From: Epithemia pelagica
Lineage: Eukaryota; Bacillariophyta; Bacillariophyceae; Surirellales; Surirellaceae
Assembly: GCA_946965045.2 (NCBI GenBank)
Contig: OX337239.1
Coordinates: 2,046,001 to 2,110,000, forward strand
DNA: 64,000 bases
Reading direction: 5' to 3'
The position numbers and the translations under genes were made by a program. Shown here in pieces: positions 42,247 to 54,800 of the stretch (the first letter of the stretch is position 1; every line of letters starts with the position of its first letter). The notes below the pieces were generated by a model. The model saw only the letters and a program-made list of their open reading frames with translations. It ran no database searches and was not told the origin of the DNA.

Positions 42247-42996
42247 ATGAATCAGTTGAATCAAGAGGCAGAGTCCATTTTTACACCATTAGACTGTGAC
42301 TTCAAGAAGAGCAAGCAGGTGTCCAGCGACGCGCATACAAAAAGATCTAACGACGAGTGCTCCCCTCCCACTAAAACAAGATTTGATATACTTTTGTCAG
42401 TCTTGTCCCAAGTGGACCTTTCGGACGACGACAGCAGTGTTGACATCAGCGCCTGTGAAGAAGACGATTCAAGCTGGTCCATGCAAGGCGAAAATGATCA
42501 ACAGGAAGGTATACCAAGAAAATCTCCGAACGCTGCTGACTGTGCCACGACGGAAGAAGCCGTATTGCGGGACTTTCAAAGCAAAGTAAACGCTTTGAGT
42601 AAATTATCCGTCAGCCAATCGACCACCGCCCTGTCGCGTTCTCGTGAATCACGAAGACATCGCGACGTCAGAAGGACTATTGGCAATCCAAGAGAAACAA
42701 ACTGTTACGATTTCACACATTTTGCCAATCCCACAGAATTGGAGAGCGCCGCGAAAAGTTACAGTTCATCAGGGGCATTCTCTTTGGAGCTCGATGTACG
42801 GGCTCACCACCGTTCATTTACCCCAGTCAACGGCGATGGAAACATGAAACTATTGGAAAAGAGGCAGTCACACCCACCCACTGCCCACAGAGTGCAAGAT
42901 ACTTCACCACGAATGCCACAGCGATGCCAGATCGAGACCTCCGAAGATTCTGAGAGTGAAGTCTCATACAGCGATGACAACGAAGAGCTATCTTAA
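42247..42996 (+). CDS. Hypothetical acidic Ser-rich protein
   Basis: An unrecognised 249-aa frame from the first ATG. It has Asp/Ser clusters (LSDDDSSVDIS, CEEDDSSW), a mid-protein Ser/Arg segment (STTALSRSRESRRHRD) and an acidic C-terminus (ETSEDSESEVSYSDDNEE). It is probably disordered. No membrane segment or known domain is seen. The length and amino-acid pattern favour a real gene, but upstream exons are possible. Confidence 0.4.
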   Translation: MNQLNQEAESIFTPLDCDFKKSKQVSSDAHTKRSNDECSPPTKTRFDILLSVLSQVDLSDDDSSVDISACEEDDSSWSMQGENDQQEGIPRKSPNAADCATTEEAVLRDFQSKVNALSKLSVSQSTTALSRSRESRRHRDVRRTIGNPRETNCYDFTHFANPTELESAAKSYSSSGAFSLELDVRAHHRSFTPVNGDGNMKLLEKRQSHPPTAHRVQDTSPRMPQRCQIETSEDSESEVSYSDDNEELS

Positions 42997-43950
42997 GACA
43001 TATCCGACGATGAATCTACGGTTTGCATCGACGATTAGAACTCAGGTACGGATTGATCGGGAGTATTCAAATTCTTGGTCATTAAAATCAAGGCCAATCC
43101 ATTCCTTTCTCTTTGTACGCTTCACCAAAAACTTCTCATGAAAGCCAAGTTGGCAAGTAGTTCCACCTCGAATTTGGATCGTTCTTTGATGCATCTGCAA
43201 ACTAATCTTACACTAACGCGATCCGACAGTACACTACTAAAGATCACTTTGTCTCCGGCATGTTCGATTTTTACTTTCTCGCGTTCGTTCCATTTGCGAT
43301 GTTGTTGCTCGTATTTTCCTCCTCTGCTAGTTCATTTTCAAATAGCTCCTGCAATGGCTTCTTGAAGATGTAGTTGCCTGTGTCAAGTTTTTTTAGACCA
43401 GACAGGTGGGTGAGGCAAAATGGACAATGAGCCAAACGACAGCGGAGAGTATGATATAAGTATACCTGATACAACACCAACTGCTGCTACGAAGGCCAAA
43501 TTCACCAACGAGGATGGCCCAGTTCGCCGAAAGCCCTGCTTGAGTCCAATAGCGCGTAAGAAAATGTTAAACTGTGGTGACCATTGTGAAACCATCGTTT
43601 ACAATATTTTATGGCGCTTGCAGACCTCCACCATTGACAGCCTGTTTTCTTTGAAGATGACTTGTACTACGTTCGGCTTCGCCCGTCCTTCGCTCGGTCG
43701 CATCATTATGCTATCTCTTATTTGGAGCGAGCTACCATAGAGACAATAGCATCCAAATGAGGAAGCAACTATGGCCGACGCCAGATCCTGCAAATGTTTC
43801 TTTCTAATATCTAAATCCGAGAAACTGGGCTATAGTTATGATTGGCACTTCATCTGCCAAAAAGATGGCTAGCAAAGCACTGACACACAGGTACAACAGA
43901 ATCTAGACTACAGCTGAATCGACAAATGAGGACATCCGAGTATCACTATC
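42997..43950. other. Intergenic, about 950 bp
   Basis: No strong gene. A 106-codon plus-strand frame at 43420-43740 starts with an acidic segment and has no recognisable homology; I regard it as doubtful. Confidence 0.4.
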
Positions 43951-45306
43951 TTACTCTCTTCCCACCGCCTTCCATTTCACCACCAAAGTATTCATCTTCA
44001 ACATCCTTCTGGTTGTCTTACGACGCGATTTTCTTGACGCGATTTTCTTGCCCCCCTTGCCCCCTTTTCCACTTTTTTCATCAGACTCCCCTGAGGAAAC
44101 CCATAACGCAATGATACCTGTCGGTTGAACAAGGTCCAAGCTGGGAGGAAACATCAAGGCTTCGGCTGATGAGGTTCCAATGTTGGTCGGGTCTGCAGAC
44201 AGAGAGACCGATGGGAGAGGCGATCCATCCGTGGCCGAAAACCGATGTACCACACCACCACCTGTACCGGCAAAGCCGGTAACATAGACAACATCACGAG
44301 ATACGGCCAAGTCTGCCGTTCGCGCTCCGACCTCGTACGTTGTAGAAGCTTGATACAAAAGGCTAGCGTCACCCAAACGATACGCGTGTAGCCAGCCCCC
44401 CAAATCCGTTGCATACAAATAACACAAAGAGGAATCGTTCATGTCGGTGTCGACGTTGCCATCCTCCTCCTGCTTGTTGTGACAATAGATCTCTACTCCG
44501 TACATACTCACAGCAAGGCTTGTTGCTTCAGGAGGTGGTGCGGGTCGAACAAACACGCTCCCCATCCGGCTCTCAATGTCAAATACAATGATTTGGCTGT
44601 GCAACAGACCCTGATCGGGGATACCACCACCCGCTAATCCCGTTGTGGTCACGTATAACTTGTCTTCGTGAATGGCTATGCGGCCTGGACCATTGATCAG
44701 CCCTTCCTCTGTTCTATCACCAGAGGCGAACACTTCCAAAAATTCTCCAGTTTCTTGATCGTACTTCAAAATTTCGTCAGTGTGGAAACTGGAAACGTAA
44801 ATGTGTCTGTCATGAAAATCAAAGCCAAGAACACTCTCCAAATTTTTGATATTGTTTTCGGCGTCGAAACGAGGTTTCAAAAGATACCATCCCTTTTTTC
44901 TGGCATTGAGAGGTCGTCGAATGTCAGAGGCAGCCATTTCGCTTTTGGACATTGGCATGACCCATATGTTGGATTTCACAGAGACATACAGCAGCTCCTT
45001 ATGCCAACGAATCTCGTCTGGTCCTACTAAATTGGAAACGATACGTTCAAAAGGATCATTGTCCGAATTCATTCCCCTCTCCTTATATCGAACGATGTTA
45101 TCACTTTTTGCGTTGGCAATTAACACGAGCAGCCTGTCTTCCTCAGGATCTTCATTGTTGTTGTATTCAGCAACGGCGCCGATGATGGTAGGTATCAGTA
45201 AACATGAAAGTATCCACAAACGCAAAGACCACCACCATTTCCAACGTATGAATGGTACCATACTGGTCATTCTGGAACTTCGAATGTTTGATGTTTTTGG
45301 CAGCAT
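43951..45306 (-). CDS. Beta-propeller protein with N-terminal signal anchor
   Basis: This is an intronless 451-aa protein. An N-terminal hydrophobic segment (about residues 26-45, after a tryptophan-rich basic stretch) acts as signal peptide or anchor. The rest contains repeated propeller-like strands: DNIVRYKERG, GPDEIRWHKELLYVSV, ESVLGFDFHDRHIYVSSFHTDEILKYD, GPGRIAIHEDKLYVTTTG, DLAVSRDVVYVTGFAGTGGGVVHRF. These fit an NHL/SMP-30-type six-bladed propeller. The C-terminus is Gly/Lys-rich and basic (KGGKGGKK, SRKSRRKTTRR), partly made by an 18-bp tandem duplication (GCGATTTTCTTGAC units at about 44020-44055). Function unknown; secreted or extracellular membrane attachment is inferred. Confidence 0.7.
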   Translation of the reverse strand: MLPKTSNIRSSRMTSMVPFIRWKWWWSLRLWILSCLLIPTIIGAVAEYNNNEDPEEDRLLVLIANAKSDNIVRYKERGMNSDNDPFERIVSNLVGPDEIRWHKELLYVSVKSNIWVMPMSKSEMAASDIRRPLNARKKGWYLLKPRFDAENNIKNLESVLGFDFHDRHIYVSSFHTDEILKYDQETGEFLEVFASGDRTEEGLINGPGRIAIHEDKLYVTTTGLAGGGIPDQGLLHSQIIVFDIESRMGSVFVRPAPPPEATSLAVSMYGVEIYCHNKQEEDGNVDTDMNDSSLCYLYATDLGGWLHAYRLGDASLLYQASTTYEVGARTADLAVSRDVVYVTGFAGTGGGVVHRFSATDGSPLPSVSLSADPTNIGTSSAEALMFPPSLDLVQPTGIIALWVSSGESDEKSGKGGKGGKKIASRKSRRKTTRRMLKMNTLVVKWKAVGRE

Positions 45307-45606
45307 CCCCGCGGTCCCCCCAAAGGTGTTGTAGAATTTAGAAATACTGGTTGCGTCACTGGATTAGAGTGTACGAAAAAATACTATTTAAAATTTAGAA
45401 ATTTGTTGGGGAGGAGTCAATCCCCCAAAATCCCCCACATTCCTCCGGATGTGCTCCTCCACTTTTTTGTTTTTCCATCATATACCATGCACCCGTTTGT
45501 GATGAAAGATGCAAGAGATTTTCGACGTCGATCATTAAATCATAGCAGTAACCTTTTTGTCTATGCACTTCCCTTTCTCTTCGATGTTCTCCAATCCCAT
45601 AATACT

Positions 45607-48600
45607 TTATAATTCGTCCGTAAACCTTTCAATTGGGCTAGGTTGAAGAGATCCTGACACTGACTGCTGTTGATCATGTCCAGCAGACTCAGACTGTTGG
45701 ATGGAATGAATCATTTCCTCAATAACCTCTCGGCCACGATCTTCCCATTCTTGACGGTTCTGTACTGCATAATTCAAATACTCGTCACTGGATACTCCGA
45801 AAACACCACATTTCTTTAGTTTTTTCGCCAAAGGAATAATGTAAAAGTCAAAGAACCCAAGTTCACCCTCATACCAATTGAGCGATGGGTCCTTGTCGGC
45901 ACGCCCATCCTTGTACGCTTGGTAGCATTCTCGGAAGAAGTTCTCATTCCATTTACGGTAGACATGCCTATGTATTTGTGGATATCGACTGTGAGAGACT
46001 TGAGTTTAAAAGGTTGTTCATTTCTGAAACAATAACGTACCAATGCTGCATTGTGTGCGCTACATCTGATGCTTGGATCAAATGCTCTATCACAATCGTA
46101 GCCTTTCGGTTGACAGTATCACGTGGACTTTCCTCTTTGCAATCTTCCGCAAACGCATTGTCCCAACGAGCATTGCGCAAAGTTTTTAGTTCCTTATCCG
46201 CAATATCAGTTGCCAAAACAGCCTGCCGTCAAGTTCAAATGACAAAACAAGATTTGAGAGAGCTGCGCTCGCTCCAATAAGAAAGCAACAGAGCAACCCA
46301 AAACGGATGCTTACCTGCACTAAAAGTTGGCGGAAACGGTCGAACTCCGACTTGCTGGAGTAAATGCATTGACAGAGGTCTTGATATTCATCCCCCTGAA
46401 GAAGGTCCCAGGCGAGGTCGACAGAATTCTGCTCAGCCACACTCTTGTTACGATACAGGGTTGCCAAACTTGTGTTCTCTTTCACGAGCGTTGTATTTGG
46501 TACACCAGTATGATCGACATCATGAATAAGCGCTGAAAAAACAAGCGAGAACTGCGTCAACGGATCGGAAGTAATTCCATATGTGTGATCGTGAAGCGTT
46601 GAAGCAATGGAACGCTGGAGTTGGTTCTTGTCGTCCGGGTTAGTCGTCTCTGGTTTCGCATATTCAAGATCGGATGGCATAACAATTCGGGAAAGCAACT
46701 TGGTCACCGACATTGTAACATGGCACGCATGTTCAAAGCTGTGGAAATCATTGTTTCGGTACATGTGTGCGACGGCGGTGATGTAGGAACGAAGCTGCTT
46801 GATCACTTTCTGGTCCAATACGATCTCGTCGGGATTTTCCTGTGTTCTGGCTGCTTGAGCGTCAAACTCGGGGAGCATGATAATTTCCTTGACCTCGTCA
46901 AGACATGTCTTGTCAGGCGCGGATGTCCAATGAAATGGGACCGTGGCGGTGCTCTGTGACTCTGCGTCCTCCAAGTTGCTGCTTGCGTTACGTCGTGCGA
47001 TAACCTGTTTCAGTAGACGCGAAAATACATCCACTTGCCAGTCGATCAAACGATCCGTCTTGCTATCAGTCACTTCAGCATTAGCCCACATGTCTTTTGT
47101 AGATTCACAAAGTTGGGTGGGAGCTGCACCAGAACTAGATGCATCCTCTAGCCAATAGGTCTGCATCGTCCCTTTTCCTTTCGCAGAGACGAGATCACTG
47201 CGGGGCTGCACCCAATGAGGTTTCCCAGCCTGAATCAACAAATCTGCAGTGTCTTTTGACATGTGGATTCGGTTGGTCTGACCAGTACTCTCAATTCGGG
47301 CCTGTGAAACAAACAACATGGCGTGAGAACAAACGTCTTGATCGCTGTTTGCTTGCGATCAAATAGCATCTTACCGTCGTGTTCACTGTGTCCCCAAACA
47401 GTTGAAACCGAGCACGTTCTCCCCGAAGAACACCCCCCGTGACTGCGGTAAGAAGAAACAAAAAACAGAAACGGAAACATGGTAAGAGCATTCCATTTTC
47501 ATGTACCTTGAAACGAAAAAAGGGCATCACCTCGGTCGATACTTACCTACTCCACTATGCAAACCAATACGGACTCCCAGGTCACCCGTGTCGGGTCCCA
47601 AAGTTAGTTCCAAACGTTTGGTCACCTCATGAACAGTTCTTAATGTTTCAAAGGCAAAGCGTGACATGGCAAGAGCGTGGTCTTTTCGTGCTTCCGGAAG
47701 ACCGGCCACGGCCACATAACAATCCCCAACCGTCTCAACCTTGAAGATGCGTCGTTTTTGGGCAATCGCGTCCAGTGCCGTAAACACCGATTCCAGCAAC
47801 GCAAACACTTGGGACGGCTCCCTCACCGAAGACCATGCGGTAAACCCGCAAATATCGGCAAACATGATGGTCGTCTCCAGAAACAAATCAGCAATCGGTC
47901 TGTCTGCCGTGTCCACCGCACCACCGTCCGGCTTGGCGTTGGTGTCCAAAAAGTTTTGGAGCTGCCCCTTTCGCGTCAAAAATGTGTGGGTGGCTTTGGA
48001 CGCATTCTCATTGGCTTCAACAGGTTGGAGAAGACGGTCGCGCACGTTGCTGGGAAAGAGCGAAGTGACCAATGCATTTGATTTGGCTGCATTGGAAATG
48101 ACTTTACTGTTACGCTTGCGCTGAAAGTTGTCATAGGCCAGAAACGCGGCAATGATAGAGATAAAGACCGCTCCCACAACAATGGTAGTGATGATGGGCG
48201 TGTTACTTCGGTAATTTTCTTCAAAGTCGGAAGACGGGTAGACATGCAGGGTGAAAAGACACGCACCAACCTCCGTAGCAAGCTTCGTGTTCCTGTACGT
48301 GTTGAAGGGAGACGTAACACGATAGGAATCGTAGGCGGTGTCATGCAAGTCTCCTTGTCCAATAAAAAGTGCCGACCCGCCCTCCATTCTCCAAGTGACC
48401 GGTTTGTTACAGGTACTTTCCAATACCAAGTGAATACCTCGAGCGTTGTCCGGTAGCTTATTAGAGAAGTACTGACCCCACCGAAGAAAGACAGATATGT
48501 AAGCAACGATCGTCCGGGATGTTTCGTTGAAGGAGTCGAAAATTGGCTGTATATACGTCGAGTGTGGTTCGTCTTCACGGTTTGTTACATTGGTGATGGA

Positions 48601-49480
48601 TGGGAAAACGTCAATTAGTTCCGTGTTGTCGAGAACTCGACCAACAGTGGCTTCTTGGAGGATGCGAACCGGCTCAATTTCGTCTGTCAGTGCAGTTGTG
48701 CCCATGTCGTAGTTGACCAAAGAATACACTGGCAAAGGGTCAATCTGCCAGACAGGATAGTATGGACCCGGTCCATATTCAAACACATTACTACTCGTCT
48801 CGTCATCATAGTAGAAGATCCAAGGAGAGAACTGCTGGTTGTACCAACCGCTGTTTTGGAGCACGTAGCTGGTCCAGTTTTGCTTTTGGGCTTCGGTAAC
48901 TCGCGGTGTAATCCAAAAGCCAACGGAGTCAAGCTGTTTCCGAAGGTTGGCACCATGGACATTCATGTTGGGCATCGTGAAGAATGGCCATTCCGATTTT
49001 GACTGTGAGGCAGCGGAAGTGAGAACGTCCGAAAAATCTTCACAAGTGCTGTGCAGCGTCGTAGCAGTGAACCGAGACGACTCAATCATGGTCAAGGCCA
49101 GCTGATCAAACTGCACAAGTGATGAAGGATAAACAGAAAAGGACAATGAGATGGTTTATCCTAAAGCACAGGATACCCTCAATGTATGCTCGCAGGTAAC
49201 TTACAGCGTTTTCAAAGTCGTCGTGTTCTTCGCGAGAAAGGAAAAAGTACGTGGCGACAGTGACAGCCCCTGCAACCAATGTCATGGCAATAATGACAAC
49301 CCATCGCCATGTTCGAACAATCTGGGACTCTTGTTTGATAATCTTTTTAATCTCTTGAATCTCATCACGCGTGTTGTTGTTGGTCTGAGAGGATTCGGTA
49401 GCTCTGCTCTCCGACTGCTCATCCCTGATTTCTTTTTCCAATTCCAACGGAATCTTGTAATTCCTTGCCGCCGAGCTCAT
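45607..49480 (-). CDS. Membrane guanylyl cyclase/cyclic-nucleotide phosphodiesterase fusion, six exons
   Basis: Exons: 49480-49205, 49110-47547, 47442-47375, 47301-46315, 46222-46041 and 45967-45607. All junctions are GT...AG and keep frame, giving 1145 aa. TM1 is at about 60-82, followed by an extracellular domain (93-395) and TM2 (about 397-417). The class III cyclase domain (about 505-655) has metal-binding D511 (FADICGFT) and D555 (VGDCYVA) and the NTTARIESTG motif. E551 fits guanylate specificity, but the second specificity position is Q627 (RFQLFGD), where guanylyl cyclases usually have C and adenylyl cyclases D. The PDE domain (about 770-1070) has H823/H827 (FHSFEHACH), the HDVDH metal motif at 896-900, and KATIVIEHLIQASDVAHTMQHW-type helices split by introns. 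Such a fusion both makes and destroys cGMP. In Seminavis a related enzyme is reported to respond to sex pheromone (from memory). Confidence 0.9.
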
Positions 49481-50009
49481 CCTGCCTCGATCACTCGTTC
49501 TGGACGACTTGCCGCAACGAACTAGAGAAAAGTGAGTGGATTGGCACCTTTGTCCTCACCTCGGTTTTACCCTGTTCAACTTTGATTGCACCCAAAGAAG
49601 GATCAAAGTTTTCCAGTGAGAGCGGATGGGCTTTTCCCCACTTGCTACTTTCTGGGACACCTTCGAATTTTGTTCCCAGTGGCCAAAATGACTGTTTCCT
49701 ATTATAGGGATAAGGATTTATAAGCATTGAATTTTTCCAATAATTGGCGATTATATGTTTCTGAAGATGCGAACCACACACTCTATTCCCTCCGACTAGG
49801 TGTCCGCTTCTTGATGGTTTGTCCCCTTCCCGTCATTCCGTCTGTCCTCCCATCCTCCACTTGTCCTTTTTTTCCACTTCCTCGTATTTTTTCAGATCAA
49901 ATGATCTTCAACCCGAGCCAGCCGTCCCATTCGCGCCTGTCCATCTTTTTGATCCAACTGTCGTTTCTGACCACTGGAAAAAGTTACCTTTCCCAAGAAC
50001 AGTAACACC
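49481..50009. other. Intergenic, cyclase promoter and MULE 5' region
   Basis: A 530-bp stretch between the cyclase start and the MULE gene; pyrimidine-rich from about 49790 to 49980, consistent with a 5' untranslated region. I looked for a MULE terminal inverted repeat pairing with DNA beyond the 177-bp array and found only weak, unconvincing matches. Confidence 0.45.
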
Positions 50010-53000
50010 ATGGACCAACAACTTGCCCAAACAACGATCGACGATGCTATCAGTCGCCAGTTCAATTGGACCGCAGAACTATATTTTAGTGACATCAAAA
50101 ACTCCAATGGAGATCCCATCGACTTGTTCCATTACACCAACAAAGAAATCTATAAACAACAGCGGTCCTCTCAGGTTGAAAGATCACCTTGTGTCATCTT
50201 TGACAGAAACAAATACCCACCGAACAAGGATGGTTTAAGAAAGCTCTGTATAGCTATAAAGACTGAAGGGATCAAGTATGGCACAAATTTGATTTCCCGA
50301 AACAACCCCCTTGTCCTTTCATGCTACCGATGCAAAAAGCATTCTTCCAAGGTTAAGGGATTGCGTCGTACAAGTGGGGATTGTGATGGAGAAAACAAAG
50401 AGAATGCTCGTGATGTAGACACCGATATCCTGGTGGAGCATGGAGTTTGTCTAAATGGTGTTCACTCCCATCAATATGACCAAGATGGGATCTTGCTCGG
50501 AATTCGATCTTACCAGTTGCACCGCGATCGACATAATGCGAGAGCTGATGGGAAATACGCAATACGGGGTACCTGCACAATGCGCCCAACAAATTCAACG
50601 GATACTTGCCAAGTGTCACTACGACTTGGCATTCAAGAAGGAACCAATGGATATATTTATCTCAAACAGGGATGTGGGAAAGCAACGCATACCTTTCATC
50701 CAAAACCACGTCAAGGCGACCTTTGATTTCAAACACGCCATTTGAACGAAAACACCAAACAGCTTGTTGTGTCTGGAGGAAATGCTTCAACTGGAAACAC
50801 GGCCCTTCGTTATCTTGTTCTGGAGAACCAGCATGAATTGGTCTCAAGGAGTACAATTCAACACATTCAAATGCTACCTGACTTTCTGCATCAAAATCAA
50901 ACACAACATTCTGATAAAGCCTCGACCGCTTCCCTTATGGTAAATTGGATGCGTACAAATGCAAATGATCAGAACGTAAATCTCCGATACTGCTTTTTGT
51001 CAAGCCATTCTGTTCGAAACCCAAACTTCCATCGCCATCCTAAGGGAAGACCTTCCCAGAAAGGTCGTCCCCGTCTCAGTCAAGTTGAGCAACAAATGGA
51101 ATATAACGATCAACTAGTCAACACCTTTCGGGGAAATGACAGAGACACTGAGGAATCTCAAGAACTGCTTGCCGTACAGGAAAACACACTGGGACAAGCT
51201 GTCACAATGGCAAGGTCAATCCAGGAGGATTATCATATTGATACAGTTTCCAACCGGATTCTTCTAGGAGCTGGTTGGGTAGACAAAGAAGCACACTCTC
51301 AATTCCTGCGGTTCCCAGAAGTTCTATTCATTGACTCCACCCATAAAACCAACAATGAAGCAAGACCATTGTTGATGATATGTGGTCGTGATCAATGTGG
51401 GAAAGCATTCGTGGTAGCCCGAGTATTCATGCCTAACGAAACAAGTGCATTCTATCGATGGGTTTTCTTGAAGTGCTTGCCTTGTATTCTGGGTAGTGAC
51501 AACTTGAAACGTATTCGGCTAGCGATAACTGACGGAGATGCTCAGGAATTTGAAGCAGTGGAAGAATCATGTCTTCAATACTTGACAAATGCCGTCAGAG
51601 GAAGATGTATGTACCACATTGTTCAGAAGACTTTTGAACGAGCCATTTCCAACCATGTATGCCGGAACGGAACTGGTAACGTGGTTCTTAAACAGATCAA
51701 GTCATGGATCTATACATGGGGTGACGGGTCATCGTGTGTCTCAGATGAACAGTTCCAATTATCCAAATCTCTTCTTCTCCAACACCTTCAGTCAGGTTCA
51801 CTGAATTCATCCATCACAGATTCTGGATTGGCTTCCATTGAACAGTGGTTACAAGAAAAAATTCTTCCGCATGAAAAACATTTTGTTTTCTGGAAGAAAC
51901 GATTTCTTCGATGTTTTGATGAGTATGTTAACAATTCCGGTGAAGCAATGAACCAGTCCTGCAAACGGTCAGACCTTTCCACAAAACCTTCTATGTCAAT
52001 GCATGTTTCAGCAAAAACCACGTTGAATCAGTCTAGAATGTCTTCAAGAGATCGACAGAGTAATCAAATACGACAGCTTGTCGAGGTACCACTTTTTATC
52101 AAGGAAGATTCAACTCATGATTTGGACACCATGAAAAAGCTAACAAACATGGCGCGACACATGTTAATCCGTCAATACTCAGAACGCTCCCACTATACTG
52201 TTCTGCGTCATAATGAAACAACATGGTATGTTTTGCGAAACTCTGTTGTTCCAAGTTCTGAATTTCGTGGTAATGACAGTATCTGTCAGCTCGTTCCACC
52301 ACACTTCAAGACAGCGTGGTGTATATCATTAGACCACCGTGGAGTCCTTTCATGCAATTGCGGCTATAAACATTGGAATGGCATCCCTTGTCGACATCTT
52401 TTTGCCATCGAAGAAGAGTACAATCTATCGGATATTGCTGTGAGATGGCAAACGGCATATGCATACTACGCGTTCCACCCGAATTGTCAAGATGTAACTG
52501 ATTCATTCTGCACTGCAGCCAAGGTTGAGCACAATGGAATTTATCTGAAAACAGATATTTCGACTGCAGATTTGACATACCCGTACATTTGGTCTGGCTC
52601 CCAATATAGCATCCAAGACATATACGTTGTGATAAACAGTCCAGTCCCGTTGTGTTGGAACTGCAGTCCTGATGAATATCCTGAACCATTTAGACGTATG
52701 GCAAAACACTCAACTTCAAGTCAAACTTCTATGGAAATGGATTTAGATGACGGAAACCACGAGGAATGCCATGAAATTGGCCACCAGAATAAGGATGGAG
52801 TAGCCATGTATACACAAGAATCAGTAAGCGAGGCTTCGGAAAACGAAACAAACGGACACTTGACCAACAATGAGTCGCACAAATTCGCCGTCCCTTTCAA
52901 CCAAGAAATCACCCATTCACAAATCATCACAGCATTGAAGGATATGCTCCCACTTCTCAATACGGCCAACTCACGGAATGAACTTTTCTCTGTTTTAATA

Positions 53001-53216
53001 GAAGCTCGACAGTCACGTTGTCAAAGATTACTTGACAAAAGCCCAAATCAGTCAACAGCAAATGGGCGTCTATCAACATGGATCGGCAGTAATGAATCAT
53101 CAAATGATTCTGATCAATCTGATCGGTTTGTTTCTTCCAACATGCCATTCGACAAATCTCGTCAGAGTCATCAGCACACGTATAAAAGAAATCGTCACCA
53201 TCCCAACCAGATATAA
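50010..53216 (+). pseudogene. MULE transposase with SWIM zinc finger, one in-frame stop
   Basis: A single frame of 1069 codons is interrupted only by TGA at 50724-50726 (codon 239). Both sides are in the same frame and continue the same protein, so one nonsense change separates it from an intact gene. The MULE catalytic core is present: D442 in VLFIDSTHKTNNE, D508 in AITDGDAQEF, followed by the helical AVRGRCMYHIVQKTFERAI. The SWIM finger is intact (CNCGYKHWNGIPCRH, C782, C784, C794, H796). The C-terminus is polar and acidic. The N-terminal part has a Cys/His region (SCYRCKKHS, CGKATHTFHP) consistent with a DNA-binding fold. No intron would remove the stop. Stop readthrough or sequencing error are alternatives to inactivation. 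Confidence 0.82.
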
Positions 53217-53236
53217 AATATTCCATACTAACTTAT

Positions 53237-54795
53237 TCATTTCTGACACACACCCAACTTGGGATCGATGGTGGCATTATCTGGCCCCTTCGACAACATA
53301 GTTTTTTGTTTTTCATAGATACAATCTCCCGATACATAGTCTCCATCATATGGCCAGAGCTTAATCATTGAGCCATTGATGGTTGTCTTCTTGCCGTCTC
53401 TTCCCCACGTTTTGATTCCATTCTTTGTAACTTCATACAGTGCTTGTGACTCCCATATCAAATCATGGAATCGATTATGCAACTGTTCCTCTGTTCGACC
53501 ACTTCTGTAAGCTTTGCATACGATGTTTTCAGCGTGCCGTCTTGTGCATAGACGACCTGATTTTTCTTCGACAAATTTTGATATAGAATCAAAAAGTTGA
53601 TTTGTACTAGCCTCTCCTTTACTCAATCCAAAGAATCAATGAACCGTTGCTCCGGTTGAGTGTCTGTGTATTGGTTGTAGACAAATTTCACTGCGGGACC
53701 AATTCCACAAGTCTCTCTCTTTTCTGAATCTCCAATGGCTTTTCGGGTAGCACCAATGATAGATATGCGGAACTGGTTACCATCGGTGTCGTGGACAAGC
53801 TTCGACAGAATTGCAACTCGACATAGCTGTGTGTCGTTGAGATCGTCATCATGAAAGTGGCAGTGTCCCAAATTATCTTCACCAACACCATCACAACCAC
53901 CAATAGCAGAATGCTGTGTCAGTGCTACCCGGCAATACTCAATAATGTTCTCCTCATGAATCTTCTTGGAATATTCTTCAAGACGATGATGTGATCTCTC
54001 TATCCAAATATCAGGACAGCATTCCAACAAGAGTCTTGAGAAAAGAATCATGACATTGATCATCAATGGGTCCTTTGTGCCATCAAGTAAAGCTGGACGG
54101 CTGAGGCAGTAATTGTTTGGATCCCTGGTGTAAGACCTCCCCCCACAATAACCAGCATCTTTCCAAACTCGTTGTCGCAGACTGGTGCTCACACGCATGG
54201 TTTGTTTTGCCTTGTCCGACGCACAAAGCAACATATTCTTGATCTCATCCCAGGGAAACTCTGTACTTGTCACACTTCTTGATTTGACAAACTTGAACGT
54301 TTCAATGGTCTTAGGAAACGGACTGTCGGATGGGACCACTGTCGTGACGGGAAGTCCAACGTCTGGCATTCGACAACCTGGTGCAGAGGTCACATATTGA
54401 CCATGGGGCACAGCAAGTGTCTGTATTACGGATAACATTGATCGATGTGTTGACTGATAGACTGCAAAGAGTCCAGACATGTGAATGAGCCGTGGCTTGT
54501 GAAAGGGGCCATGGCTCATCAACTCTTTTTGCACTGTCCGTCCTATCCCCTTCCATGACTCTTTAGGGACCTTGATCAGGAATGGATTATGCATATCAAT
54601 AGTTGCGTTCAATCCGGCACAGTCGTGTCCAGTCTTTATCTTTTTGGGCAGTGGGTGAGAGGAAGGGAGCACAGCTTGATATTGATTGGTCGATGATGGC
54701 AATGCATTATCACTGTCCAGCATATCAGCAATGTATCGAAGCAATCCTGACACCTGACTTGAGCGCAACATATTAGTACCATCTCTGGTTGCCAT
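53237..54795 (-). pseudogene. MULE-associated unknown protein, one frameshift
   Basis: The main frame runs from the ATG at 54795 to a TGA at 53623 (390 aa, MATRDGTNMLRSSQ start). A further 129-codon frame (53626-53237) continues directly in another phase. The junction is a short T-run (FIDSLD / SKGEASTNQLFDSI), as if one base were missing; the combined protein would be about 510 aa. I do not recognise the family. It has Cys/His-containing segments (GGCDGVGEDNLGHCHFHDDDL) and a helical C-terminus (RRHAENIVCKAYRSG). It ends 20 bp from the MULE gene, tail to tail, so the pair looks like one two-gene element. Its start codon directly abuts the 177-bp repeat array. Confidence 0.6.
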
Positions 54796-54800
54796 TGTGA

